Assembly (NCBI GenBank): GCA_951813625.1
Contig: CATOTS010000005.1
Coordinates: forward strand, 186,001 to 250,000
Direction: 5' to 3'
Length of the DNA stretch: 64,000 bases
Source: an uncultured Caldilineaceae bacterium
Lineage (GTDB): Bacteria > Chloroflexota > Anaerolineae > Caldilineales > Caldilineaceae
Shown here: positions 1 to 8,320 of the stretch, in pieces
Numbering within the stretch: position 1 is the stretch's first letter
Layout of the letters: each line of letters starts with the position of its first letter
The notes under the pieces: generated by a model
Told to the model about the DNA's origin: nothing
What the model saw: the letters and a program-made list of their open reading frames with translations, nothing else
Databases searched by the model: none
Position numbers and translations under genes: made by a program

Positions 1-54
1 CAGCGCACAGCGTTTGGGACGCTGGGGTCGGAGGTTCAAATCCTCTCTCCCCGA
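1..54 (+). tRNA. tRNA-Pro (UGG), 5' end outside window
   Basis: Only the 3' part is present. The anticodon stem at 8-12/20-24 (cagcg/cgctg) encloses loop tttggga, giving anticodon TGG at 15-17 followed by G, as usual for proline tRNAs. The T arm lies at 30-46 and the 3' acceptor strand at 47-53, with A54 as discriminator. No CCA is encoded. Confidence 0.85.
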
Positions 55-57
55 CTT

Positions 58-128
58 GCGGGTATAGCTCAATGGTAGAGCGCCGGCCTTCCAAGCCGAC
101 GATGCGGGTTCGATCCCCGCTACCCGCT
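58..128 (+). tRNA. tRNA-Gly (UCC)
   Basis: A full cloverleaf. Acceptor gcgggta pairs with tacccgc (121-127), the discriminator is T128, the D arm is present, the anticodon loop cttccaa gives TCC, and the T loop is ttcgatc. It sits 3 bp after the Pro tRNA, so the three tRNAs look like one transcript. Confidence 0.95.
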
Positions 129-151
129 CACGGGCCTCCAATTCAAAGGTT

Positions 152-223
152 GGATCGGTAGCTCAATGGCAGAGCAAGGAGCTCATAACTCCTGGGTTAC
201 AGGTTCGAGTCCTGTCCGATCCA
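152..223 (+). tRNA. tRNA-Met (CAU), elongator type
   Basis: Acceptor ggatcgg (152-158) pairs with ccgatcc (216-222), discriminator A223. The anticodon loop ctcataa gives CAT. The anticodon stem aggag/ctcct lacks the three G:C pairs of initiator tRNA and position 1 is paired, so it is an elongator Met tRNA. A tRNA-Ile with modified CAU cannot be excluded. Confidence 0.9.
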
Positions 224-501
224 CTCTCCTCTCTCCTGTCCCCTCATTGCTGCCACCAACTGCCCCTAAGGCTTCCGCTCGTTCGGGCGCCGCTCAGCCT
301 GGGTTCAGCGATTCCAGGCCTGACCTTTGTTGAATCCCAGCATGGGTGCCGGCTGTTTAGCGCCAGCCTACCGCTTTGCCTTGCCACTCTCCTTCTGGAG
401 TTCTGATTTGGGCTCGCGGCCCTATGCTATAATTGCAGGGCGTACGGCGCTTCACCATCTCGGACTTGCCTGGTCGGAAGTCGCTACAAAGGACCAACTG
501 C
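224..501. other. tRNA-era intergenic region
   Basis: 278 bp without a supported gene. A -10 like hexamer TATAAT lies at 428-433 with only a weak -35 (TGATTT, 404-409). It is the probable promoter region for era. Confidence 0.5.
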
Positions 502-1524
502 ATGCAGAATCCGGATGCTATAGCCAACGACACCGTAGCCAACGACACCGTAGCCGACAATACCGTTGCCGGCGAAGCCGTCCGACAGCAGACGCAGACT
601 CGCAGCGGTTTCATCGCCGTCATAGGCCGGCCCAACGTCGGCAAATCAACTCTCCTCAACCTGCTGCTGGGGCAAAAGATCGCGATCACAAGCGACAAGC
701 CACAGACGACCCGCGATCAGCTTCTTGGCATCCGTACCGACGATGACGCGCAACTCATTTTCTTCGACACACCGGGCATCCACCAGCCGCGCAACAAGCT
801 GGGCAAACACATGGTCAATGTCGCCGAGCAGACCATCATTGACGATGCCGACCTGATACTTTGGATCGTGGACGTCAATTCGCCGCCAACGCGCGAGGAC
901 CGGCTGATTGCCGAACGCCTCGAGGAGATTCAGCGCGCGGTAAAATTGTCCAATCTGCTGATCGGAGCCAACAAATACGATGCATGGCAAGGCGGCGACC
1001 TCGACGCGCGCAAGGCCGAATATGCCGCGCTTCTTCACTGGCTCACCGCCGACAAAAGCAAGGACTCGACGCCGGTCCTGCTCCTGAGCGCAATCAACGG
1101 CGACGGCGCGGACGACTTAATCGCCACTCTAACCGAGTTGCTGCCACCCGGACCTCTCTTCTATCCCAGCGAACAGGTCACGGATCTCTCGATGCGCTTC
1201 ATCGCCGCCGAGATCGTTCGCGAAAAGGCGTTGCTTCTCCTCCGGCAAGAGATTCCGCACAGCCTCGCGGCGGTCGTCACCGAGTGGAACGAGCGCAGTG
1301 CGGAGATGACGCACATCGCCGCCACTATCTATGTCGAACGCCATAGCCAGAAGGGTATCGTGCTTGGAAGCAAGGGCTCGATGATCCGCGAGATCGGACG
1401 GGCGGCCCGACCTGAAATCGAGGAGATGGTCGGGACGCAAGTTTACCTTGAACTCTGGGTCAAGGTGTTGCAGAAGTGGCGCCGCAACGAGAACCACCTT
1501 CGCAGACTGGGCTATCGAGCGTGA
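502..1524 (+). CDS. era: GTPase Era
   Basis: Ribosome-associated GTPase that binds 16S rRNA near its 3' end and assists 30S maturation. The 340-residue product has P-loop GRPNVGKS at about 42-49, a TTRDQ switch, G3 DTPG, G4 NKYD, and a C-terminal KH domain with a GSKGSMI loop. I chose ATG 502 because AAGGA lies 10 nt upstream; an in-frame start at 433 has no such signal and lies over the -10 element. The protein is about 35 residues longer at the N terminus than typical Era, and that extension contains a threefold NDTVA-type repeat. It precedes mutS2 on the same strand. Confidence 0.95.
   Translation: MQNPDAIANDTVANDTVADNTVAGEAVRQQTQTRSGFIAVIGRPNVGKSTLLNLLLGQKIAITSDKPQTTRDQLLGIRTDDDAQLIFFDTPGIHQPRNKLGKHMVNVAEQTIIDDADLILWIVDVNSPPTREDRLIAERLEEIQRAVKLSNLLIGANKYDAWQGGDLDARKAEYAALLHWLTADKSKDSTPVLLLSAINGDGADDLIATLTELLPPGPLFYPSEQVTDLSMRFIAAEIVREKALLLLRQEIPHSLAAVVTEWNERSAEMTHIAATIYVERHSQKGIVLGSKGSMIREIGRAARPEIEEMVGTQVYLELWVKVLQKWRRNENHLRRLGYRA
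526..570 (+). repeat. 15-bp tandem repeat in the 5' end of era
   Basis: Two identical 15-mers (aacgacaccgtagcc at 526-540 and 541-555) are followed by a diverged third copy (556-570). They encode NDTVA, NDTVA, DNTVA and keep the frame. Confidence 0.85.
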
Positions 1525-1588
1525 CGCGCCCGCCCTGCGATTCGCCGGAGTCTGGAGCGATGTCGACGCACCTGAGCAGCCGAATCCT

Positions 1589-1618
1589 TTGGATTGAAGG
1601 CGCGCGTTGTGATATGAT
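1589..1618 (+). promoter_or_regulatory. Probable mutS2 promoter
   Basis: TTGGAT (1589-1594), an 18-bp spacer and TATGAT (1613-1618) lie 38 bp before the mutS2 start. Read by eye only. Confidence 0.5.
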
Positions 1619-1656
1619 CGCCGCGTGCTTTTCTTGTTTTTTCGCGGTGCCAAGCG

Positions 1657-4149
1657 ATGAACCCACACACAATTCGCGTCCTGGAATACGATAAGATTCT
1701 CAGTAGGCTGGCCTCCTTCTGCTCCTTTTCCGGCGGCGAAGAGCTGGCCACGTCGCTGCTGCCCAGCGACGACCTGCGCACCATTAGCGAATGGATGGAG
1801 CAGACCGACGAAGCCTGCAGGCTGCTCGACCAGAAGACCGACATATACTTCGGCGGCGTCCACGACGTTCGCCAACTGATCGCAAAGTCCGAGCGCGGCA
1901 GTATATTGATCCCGACGGAGCTGGTCGAGATTCGGTCGACCCTCATGCGGGCCCGGACCCTGCGCAATACGTTGACCCGCCTCAGCCGCCAGTTTCCCCT
2001 CCTGGCCGATATTGCCTTCGCCATCGAGCCGTGTGAACATGTGATCGGAGAAATCAGCCGCTGCATTAACGACCGCGCCGAAGTCGTGGACGGCGCCTCC
2101 GAAGATTTGGCACGTATTCGCGCACAGCTGCGAGTGGCCCAGGACCGACTCCTCAGCACGCTCGACCGGCTGGTGCAAAACGTCGATATTACACCCTATT
2201 TGCAGGAATCGATCGTCACCCAGCGTCAGGGCCGGTATGTCATTCCCGTGCGCTCGGAGTTTAAGGGCCAGATTCAGGGGATTGTGCACGACCAATCGGC
2301 CAGTGGGGCAACCTTTTTCATCGAGCCGCTGACAGTCGTCGAGCAGAACAATGCCGTGCGGGAGTTGGAGCTGGAGGAGGACAAGGAGGTCAGGCGCATC
2401 CTGACCGAACTCTCGGATCTCGTGGCCGAGGAAGGCGCCTACATCAACCGCAATGTACAAGTCCTGGCGCAACTCGATTTCACCTTTGCCAAGGCCAAGT
2501 ACGCACTCGAGATAGGCGCTACTGCTCCCAGAGTCGTTAACTTCAGTCAAAATCAAGCCGATATTTTCGTTGGGATCGACGAGGAGTCCAACGAAGAGCG
2601 GACGATTCAGCATCCCGGTTCGATCCTGGATTTTCGCCAGGCCCGTCACCCTTTGCTTGAACAGGAAACGGTCGTGCCGATCGATGTCTTTTTCAGCGAC
2701 GACTGCTACATATTGGTCGTAACCGGCCCCAATACGGGCGGCAAAACGGTCACCCTCAAGACCGTTGGCCTGCTTGCCCTTATGGCCCAGTCCGGCCTGA
2801 TGATTCCCGTCGAAGAGGGCAGCGAACTTTCCGTCTTTGAGGGCGTCTACGCCGACATCGGAGATGAACAGTCCATCGAGCAGAACCTGAGTACATTCTC
2901 CAGCCACATGACCAACATTATCAGCATCCTGGAGGAGGCAGACCCCCGCAGCCTCGTTTTGCTCGATGAGTTAGGCGCGGGAACGGACCCGGAAGAGGGG
3001 TCGGCTCTGGCCGCGGCCCTGCTGGAGAATCTGCGCGATCGGGGTATAACTTCACTTGCAACGACCCACTACAGCGACTTGAAGCTCTACGCCCATAACA
3101 CAGCCGGCGTACGCAACGCGTCGGTCGAATTCGATGTCGAAAATCTCAGCCCCACATTCGAACTCAGCATTGGTTTGCCCGGTCGCTCGAACGCCCTGAC
3201 GATTGCCCGGCGGCTGGGACTGAACCCCGTCATCGTTGACGATGCCGAAAGAATCGTCCGCCCCGAATCGCTCGAGGTGGAGGGCATGCTTGAGGACGTA
3301 CGGCGGGCGAGGCAGGAAGCTCGGCGCGTGCTGGAGCAGACGAAAGAGCGCGAGCGTCAGGCCCAGGTCGTCGAAGAAGACCTGCGCTACCAGATGGCGA
3401 GCATCGAAGAAGCGCGCCGGCAGGTCGTCGCCGACACGCGCAATACCATGCAGAACGAACTGGCAGAAATTCGCCGCGAAATCGAGAACTTCCGCCGCCA
3501 GATGGCAAAGGGCGCCGCCGGCGCAGGAGCAGCGCATACCCGGTTTCTTGCAGAGGCCCGCGAGGTCATCGGGCAAAGGGAAACGGACACCGACGGTCGT
3601 GTCGAGCAGGAAGTCGCCGCCCCGCAATCGGCGGCGGAACGGCTCAGCGGCCCCATAGAAAAAGGCGACCGCGTCTTTGTGCCCAATCTGCAGGCGACGG
3701 GAGAAGTTCTCAGCATTCACCTTCGCAATGGAGCCGCCCACGAGGCCGACGTTCAGGTAGGCAACTTCCGCCTCAGGCTGCAGGTGCGCCGGCTTGAACT
3801 CCGTAGCAAAGCCCAAGCGACGCCCGCGGAAACCTCAAGTAACGCCGTGAAGCTCCAGACCTCGGCTAAGTCGGCCGCGGACGGCAACGGCTCAACCACA
3901 ACCGAATTGGACTTGCGGGGAGAACGAGTCGAGGCAGGACTGCAGCGGTTGGAAGGCTATCTCGATGACGCCTACCTGGAGAATCTGCCCTGGGTGCGAA
4001 TCATTCACGGCAAAGGAACAGGGGCTATGCGCGATGCCGTGCGGGCCGCGCTGCAGGGACATCCTTTGGTCAGCAAATACCGCCCTGGCGCGCTGGGAGA
4101 AGGCGATGACGGTGTTACGGTCGCCAGCCTGATGTCCGACGAAGGATAG
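1657..4149 (+). CDS. mutS2: MutS2 / RqcU-type ATPase with Smr nuclease domain
   Basis: An 830-residue MutS-family protein without the mismatch-recognition domain. Known roles of the family are suppression of recombination and, in Firmicutes, action on collided ribosomes. Visible features: an N-terminal lever/clamp region, Walker A GPNTGGKT near residue 355, Walker B with LLDELGAGTDPEEGS near 434, a long coiled coil rich in E/R/Q at about 540-630, and a C-terminal Smr domain (about 750-830) with LDLRGER and HGKGTG. The length and order match full-length MutS2 (about 780-830). It ends 10 bp before the first polysaccharide gene, so co-transcription is possible. Confidence 0.95.
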   Translation: MNPHTIRVLEYDKILSRLASFCSFSGGEELATSLLPSDDLRTISEWMEQTDEACRLLDQKTDIYFGGVHDVRQLIAKSERGSILIPTELVEIRSTLMRARTLRNTLTRLSRQFPLLADIAFAIEPCEHVIGEISRCINDRAEVVDGASEDLARIRAQLRVAQDRLLSTLDRLVQNVDITPYLQESIVTQRQGRYVIPVRSEFKGQIQGIVHDQSASGATFFIEPLTVVEQNNAVRELELEEDKEVRRILTELSDLVAEEGAYINRNVQVLAQLDFTFAKAKYALEIGATAPRVVNFSQNQADIFVGIDEESNEERTIQHPGSILDFRQARHPLLEQETVVPIDVFFSDDCYILVVTGPNTGGKTVTLKTVGLLALMAQSGLMIPVEEGSELSVFEGVYADIGDEQSIEQNLSTFSSHMTNIISILEEADPRSLVLLDELGAGTDPEEGSALAAALLENLRDRGITSLATTHYSDLKLYAHNTAGVRNASVEFDVENLSPTFELSIGLPGRSNALTIARRLGLNPVIVDDAERIVRPESLEVEGMLEDVRRARQEARRVLEQTKERERQAQVVEEDLRYQMASIEEARRQVVADTRNTMQNELAEIRREIENFRRQMAKGAAGAGAAHTRFLAEAREVIGQRETDTDGRVEQEVAAPQSAAERLSGPIEKGDRVFVPNLQATGEVLSIHLRNGAAHEADVQVGNFRLRLQVRRLELRSKAQATPAETSSNAVKLQTSAKSAADGNGSTTTELDLRGERVEAGLQRLEGYLDDAYLENLPWVRIIHGKGTGAMRDAVRAALQGHPLVSKYRPGALGEGDDGVTVASLMSDEG

Positions 4150-4159
4150 ACTGCAACAC

Positions 4160-4897
4160 ATGGAACTGCGCGCTTACTGGGCGATATTGCGAAGTCGGTG
4201 GGCCGCGCCCGTCCTCTTGCCGCTTCTGGTAGCGGTGTTCAGCGCAGCACAGTTGCGGCCCTGGCAGGAGCCTGCCCCTTCGTACGCTGTCACTATGCGC
4301 CTGCTTGTCGGCGTTCTACCTATCGAAGGGGCCGACGGATACGATCCCCGATACTACGCCTGGATGACAAGCGAGTATTTGGTGGACGACTTCAGCGAGG
4401 TGCTCGCCACGGAGATGTTCGCAAGGGCCATCAATGCCCGTCTCACCGAAGTGGGCCTCAGCATCCCGGCCAATCTGATTAGAGGTCACGCAAACACGGG
4501 TGAACAGCATCGCATCATCAGTCTGACGTTCACGTGGCACAACGCCGACGAATTGCAGGCGATTGCTGACGCAACTGTGGCTGAATTGGAGGAAAACGCG
4601 GAGTCGTATTTCACCCAGTTGGGGACTGCCGACGCCGGTGTTCACGTTCTTGATTCCCCCGCGGTGTTCCGGCAAGGGCAGAGCGCACGCCAGCGAGTGG
4701 AATTGCCGCTGAGGATAATCCTGGCGCTCATTGCCGGCATCGGGATCGCGTTCTTGCGGGAGTATCTCGACGATACGGTGCGGCGCCGCGAACAGCTCGA
4801 AGGGATCGGTCTGATCGTGCTTGCGGCGGTGCCCAAGCGGGGCAATTTAGGCATGACGTTGAGCAGCGCGTCGCTGCGCAGGCTTTCTTCAAAATGA
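4160..4897 (+). CDS. Wzz-type polysaccharide chain-length/export membrane protein
   Basis: A 245-residue inner-membrane protein with the Wzz-like architecture. There is one TM segment near residues 14-33, an extracytoplasmic mixed alpha/beta region, and a second TM near 187-205 (IILALIAGIGIAFL) followed by a short cytoplasmic tail. Family members control chain length of exported polysaccharide with a BY-kinase. It is followed by a second Wzz-like gene and a kinase-like gene, which supports the role. Sequence identity to a specific family member cannot be judged here. Confidence 0.7.
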   Translation: MELRAYWAILRSRWAAPVLLPLLVAVFSAAQLRPWQEPAPSYAVTMRLLVGVLPIEGADGYDPRYYAWMTSEYLVDDFSEVLATEMFARAINARLTEVGLSIPANLIRGHANTGEQHRIISLTFTWHNADELQAIADATVAELEENAESYFTQLGTADAGVHVLDSPAVFRQGQSARQRVELPLRIILALIAGIGIAFLREYLDDTVRRREQLEGIGLIVLAAVPKRGNLGMTLSSASLRRLSSK

Positions 4898-4979
4898 TCG
4901 AAGACAGTCCACGCCGCGCTTGCTGGCCTCTTCGTGCGCGGACCGGTGCGCCGGCGCGTCTTACGAGACGGAGGGAAAC

Positions 4980-5708
4980 GTGATACAGGAATATGGCGGA
5001 GTCATTCGACGATACGGCTGGATCGTTGTCTTGGCAGTTATTCTGGCCGGTCTTCTTTCTTACGGCGTCAGCTTTTTGCAAGAGAATATGTTTAGAGCGA
5101 CTGTCCTGGTCAGTACGGTTCCTGCCCGGCCTGACTGGGGGCTGGGCAATACGGCCAAGGACTTGATGCGGAACTTCGCACTGAATCTGCGGACGCACGA
5201 GGTGGCAAATGAGGTGATTGCCCGCGCGCAGCTGGATATGCACCCCAACGAGTTTCTGCGCCTGACACAGATTATGCCGGAGTCAGAAAACTTTACGATA
5301 AGACTTGAAGCCCGCTCCCGGGACAGGATCGTGTCTGAGACCATGGTGAAGACCTGGGCCGACTGGTTCGTCGATGAGCGGACCGCTTACTACGCGCAAC
5401 AAGACAAACGCGATCGCATCGAGGTCAAAATGGTCACCAGGACGATTCAGGCCGTACAGATCCAGCCGCGGCCCCTTGTCAATGCCGTCGCCGGCAGCGT
5501 GCTTGGGCTCCTATTGGGGATCGGACTGATCCTGTTGATCATGTTGGTGGAGAGCGGACTCTTGCGCACAAAGGACTCGGTGGAGCGGACGCTCGCAATA
5601 CCTGTTTTGGGCGCAATCCCGGTGACAACGGGCAACGCGCCCGGCGGGAGAGCCATGCGTGAGCGAGGGAGGCCGGCTTCAGCAGTCGCTGAACTGGGGA
5701 CCGACTAG
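4980..5708 (+). CDS. Second Wzz-type polysaccharide co-polymerase-like protein
   Basis: 242 residues from GTG 4980, chosen because GGAGGGAA lies just upstream; a longer frame from 4920 has no clear ribosome site. TM1 (WIVVLAVILAGLLSYGVSF) lies at about 14-32, then a periplasmic region, and TM2 near 163-185 (VLGLLLGIGLILLIMLV). A C-terminal tail of about 50 residues (to AVAELGTD) lies where the cytoplasmic partner kinase would bind. The tandem Wzz genes probably form a hetero-oligomer or act with the next gene product. Confidence 0.7.
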   Translation: MIQEYGGVIRRYGWIVVLAVILAGLLSYGVSFLQENMFRATVLVSTVPARPDWGLGNTAKDLMRNFALNLRTHEVANEVIARAQLDMHPNEFLRLTQIMPESENFTIRLEARSRDRIVSETMVKTWADWFVDERTAYYAQQDKRDRIEVKMVTRTIQAVQIQPRPLVNAVAGSVLGLLLGIGLILLIMLVESGLLRTKDSVERTLAIPVLGAIPVTTGNAPGGRAMRERGRPASAVAELGTD

Positions 5709-5792
5709 TTTTCAGGTGCGTTGCCTGCGTCCACAATTCGCAGCACAGACCTTCCTGGCATCAATGCACAATAGGAATCTGAGGAATATCCG

Positions 5793-6443
5793 ATGTCCCT
5801 TACTCTCGTGACCCTCTCCGCACCGCGCAGTCCAGCCGCGGAAGCCTACCAGAGTCTCCGCACCAATATCGAGTTTTCGGCTCTCGACAGACCACTTCGT
5901 TCTCTTCTCGTTACCAGCCCCGATGCCGAGACCAGGACGAGTGAAGCCCTGGCAAATCTGGCCGTTGTAATTGCGGAGGCCGGAGACAAGGTCATCGTCG
6001 TTGACGGCGACCTGCGTAGGCCGCAGCAGCATGAAATCTTCCAGGTCAGCGGCGAGGCCGGTCTATCAGATTGGCTGCTTGGCGGAGGGGATCCGCCGCT
6101 GACAGCAACGAACGTCTCCCGTCTCAAACTTCTCGCGGCCGGGCCCGTTCCGCCGAATCCCGTCGCCCTTCTAAGCTACAACCGGCTTGCGGAGCTGTTG
6201 ACCACCCTGACAAGCGAGGCGGACTACGTTCTGGTTGATGCCCCTCCGGTCCTGGCTGTCACCGATGCAGCACTCTGGGCCAGCCAGGTGGATGGCGCGC
6301 TTCTGGCTGTCTCAGCCGGGCGCACCAAAAGAGAGCACGCCCAGCGTGCCAAGGAAGTGCTGGAAAGAGTGCGCACCAACATTGTCGGCGCAGTGCTGCT
6401 GGAGGCCGAGACCGCGACAGTCGGCGGAGGCTACGGGCAGTAG
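5793..6443 (+). CDS. BY-kinase / CpsD-like ATPase homologue lacking the P-loop
   Basis: A 216-residue protein that aligns with bacterial tyrosine kinases of capsule systems (CapB, CpsD). Seen: the LRTNIEFS start motif, Walker A' VIVVDGDLRRP (about 68-78) and Walker B VLVDAPPV (about 147-154). At the expected Walker A (SxxPGEGKT in active members) the sequence reads SPDAETRTSEALANLA, so the GK[ST] core is missing. No C-terminal tyrosine cluster is seen; it ends GGGYGQ. I infer a pseudokinase or regulatory partner for the upstream Wzz proteins. Ribosome site GAGGAA precedes ATG 5793. Confidence 0.8.
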   Translation: MSLTLVTLSAPRSPAAEAYQSLRTNIEFSALDRPLRSLLVTSPDAETRTSEALANLAVVIAEAGDKVIVVDGDLRRPQQHEIFQVSGEAGLSDWLLGGGDPPLTATNVSRLKLLAAGPVPPNPVALLSYNRLAELLTTLTSEADYVLVDAPPVLAVTDAALWASQVDGALLAVSAGRTKREHAQRAKEVLERVRTNIVGAVLLEAETATVGGGYGQ

Positions 6444-6585
6444 GCGGACCGATTCATCAGCCCCCACATACCATCGTTCCGCTGTGTCAATCGACAGAGA
6501 TCGATTTTGCGCCGATAGGGGACAAAGTCTTGAATTCTGATTTCATTCCAGTGATTACAGGCCCACTTGGTTTCGGAGATCTCTG

Positions 6586-7473
6586 GTGAAAGGCATACTC
6601 CTGGCTGGCGGCCACGGGACGCGCCTGTATCCGCTGACCACCAGTCTGAGCAAGCAGATTCTGCCCGTATACGACAAACCGATGATCTACTACCCGCTTT
6701 CGATGCTGATGCTGGCGGGAATACGCGAAATCCTGGTCGTCAGTACGCCGACCGCGCTGCCCCTGTACCGCGAGCTATTGCGCGACGGCAAACAGTGGGG
6801 GATAGAGTTCACATACGTCGAGCAGACAAGGCCGCGCGGAATCGCCGATGCTTTTGTCGTCGGAAGAGAGTTCGTCGGCAAATCCAGCGTCTGCCTCGCC
6901 TTGGGCGACAACATATTCTATGGTCACGGGCTGCCGGAAAAGCTGCAGTCCGCCGCGGCCCTCAAGAGCGGAGCCTGCATTTTCGCCTACCCCGTTTCCG
7001 ATCCCGGCCGCTACGGCGTGGTGGAATTCGACGCCGCCGGAAAGGCCTTGAGTATCGAAGAAAAGCCAACCCATCCGCGGTCAAACTTTGCCGTACCCGG
7101 CGTCTATTTCTACGACAACCGGGTGGTCGAAGTCGCCCCACGGCTCGCACCCTCCGCGCGCGGAGAAATCGAGATCACCGACATCAATAATTTCTATCTC
7201 GAACGCGGCGAGCTGCAGGTCGAAACGCTCGGCCGGGGATTCGCATGGCTGGACGCCGGAACGCACGAGTCCCTACTTCAAGCGGCCAACTTTGTCTACG
7301 CCCTTCAGGAACGGCAGGGAATGATGATCTCATGCCCGGAAGAGATTGCAATGAGAAGGGGCTTTATCAACCGCGACCAATTTCGCGCCCTAGCGGAGGC
7401 GCTCCAAACGAATCACTACGGCAATTATCTTATGCAGCTGCTTCGAGAAGATTTCAGGGAGTCGCCCGCGTGA
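6586..7473 (+). CDS. rfbA: Glucose-1-phosphate thymidylyltransferase
   Basis: Converts glucose-1-phosphate and dTTP to dTDP-glucose, the first step of dTDP-sugar (rhamnose type) synthesis. The 295-residue length is the family norm. Nucleotide-binding signature [11 protein letters not shown] is at 8-18, [11 protein letters not shown] follows, and LGDNIFYG supplies the metal-binding aspartate. The sugar-binding region includes EEKPTHPRS, and [11 protein letters not shown] is near 225. Start is GTG 6586. Its stop overlaps the ATG of the next gene by one base, and rfbB follows after that, so the three form an operon. Confidence 0.95.
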   Translation: MKGILLAGGHGTRLYPLTTSLSKQILPVYDKPMIYYPLSMLMLAGIREILVVSTPTALPLYRELLRDGKQWGIEFTYVEQTRPRGIADAFVVGREFVGKSSVCLALGDNIFYGHGLPEKLQSAAALKSGACIFAYPVSDPGRYGVVEFDAAGKALSIEEKPTHPRSNFAVPGVYFYDNRVVEVAPRLAPSARGEIEITDINNFYLERGELQVETLGRGFAWLDAGTHESLLQAANFVYALQERQGMMISCPEEIAMRRGFINRDQFRALAEALQTNHYGNYLMQLLREDFRESPA

Positions 7474-8291
7474 TGGAGAACGGAAAGACCGGGGGCCGGC
7501 AGCCCAACCGCGTGAAGCGGCCGCGACATAGCCTCATCCGTAGCCTGCCTGCCCTCGCGGCCCAGATCCGCCAGATCGACCGCTGCGCGCTGCCCGCCTC
7601 CACTACGCAGGTCTTCTCAAAGCGCACACTTGCGCCGGCCTACCGTGTTCAGAATCATACCGGCGCAAAGGAATCTCTTACCGCAGTGACTACTGTGTCT
7701 CAAGTTGCCGATCGATTGCGCCGCATGGCGAAAGCTTACGGCGAATGGCAGGAGTTTGATATCTCGGCCTTCTTCGATCTCTGGCCCGAACATGCGCGCC
7801 GTCTCGTTGCGTTGGAGGAGCGGGTAAGCACCGTGAATGTTACCTTTTACGCTGATATGCTGCTTCCTTCCTTTCAGCGCATCGAGCAATACTGGGCGCA
7901 AGAGTTCTTCCCCGCCTATCAGTCGGCGCAGTCCTTCGCTCGTGGAACAGAAAACTGCTCGAGTTTCACCGCGCATTTCCTTGAGTTCGAACAGCCGAAG
8001 ATGTGCGCATACTTGGAAAAGCTTACGGATATAGTGTCCGACGCACGGCGCGAACTGTGGAATGACATCGGCTTCCTGGGTTCGACCGCGGGGGGCGATG
8101 AGAAGGCGCACTGGCAGTGGGCCTGGCGCAATCCTCCGCCCCCGGGTCTGGACGAGCGGCTACTGCCCCCGCTGCGCCAATTGCCGACCCTGACGTTGGG
8201 CGTCGAGTTCCCCTTGCCGGCCTATCGTCAACCGGACCGCGTGCGTCGTCTGCGGCGAACGTGGGAAAGCGCCAGCTGGAGAGAGAGATAG
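7473..8291 (+). CDS. Uncharacterised protein between rfbA and rfbB
   Basis: A 272-residue protein of no family I recognise. The start ATG 7473 overlaps the rfbA stop (tgATG). The first 60 residues are basic and proline-rich. The middle (about 70-215) reads like an alpha-helical soluble domain rich in W, F, Y and charged residues. The tail is proline-rich (NPPPPGL) and ends basic. No TM segment or signal peptide is visible. A longer upstream frame overlaps rfbA and is unlikely. Position implies a link to dTDP-sugar or glycan synthesis, but function is unknown. Confidence 0.6.
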   Translation: MENGKTGGRQPNRVKRPRHSLIRSLPALAAQIRQIDRCALPASTTQVFSKRTLAPAYRVQNHTGAKESLTAVTTVSQVADRLRRMAKAYGEWQEFDISAFFDLWPEHARRLVALEERVSTVNVTFYADMLLPSFQRIEQYWAQEFFPAYQSAQSFARGTENCSSFTAHFLEFEQPKMCAYLEKLTDIVSDARRELWNDIGFLGSTAGGDEKAHWQWAWRNPPPPGLDERLLPPLRQLPTLTLGVEFPLPAYRQPDRVRRLRRTWESASWRER

Positions 8292-8320
8292 CGCATAAGG
8301 CGCACAATACTGGTCCTCTG

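Noticed and set aside
1129..2907. A 592-residue open frame antisense to mutS2
   Set aside because: It is the complement of a clearly conserved gene and has no domain signature of its own.
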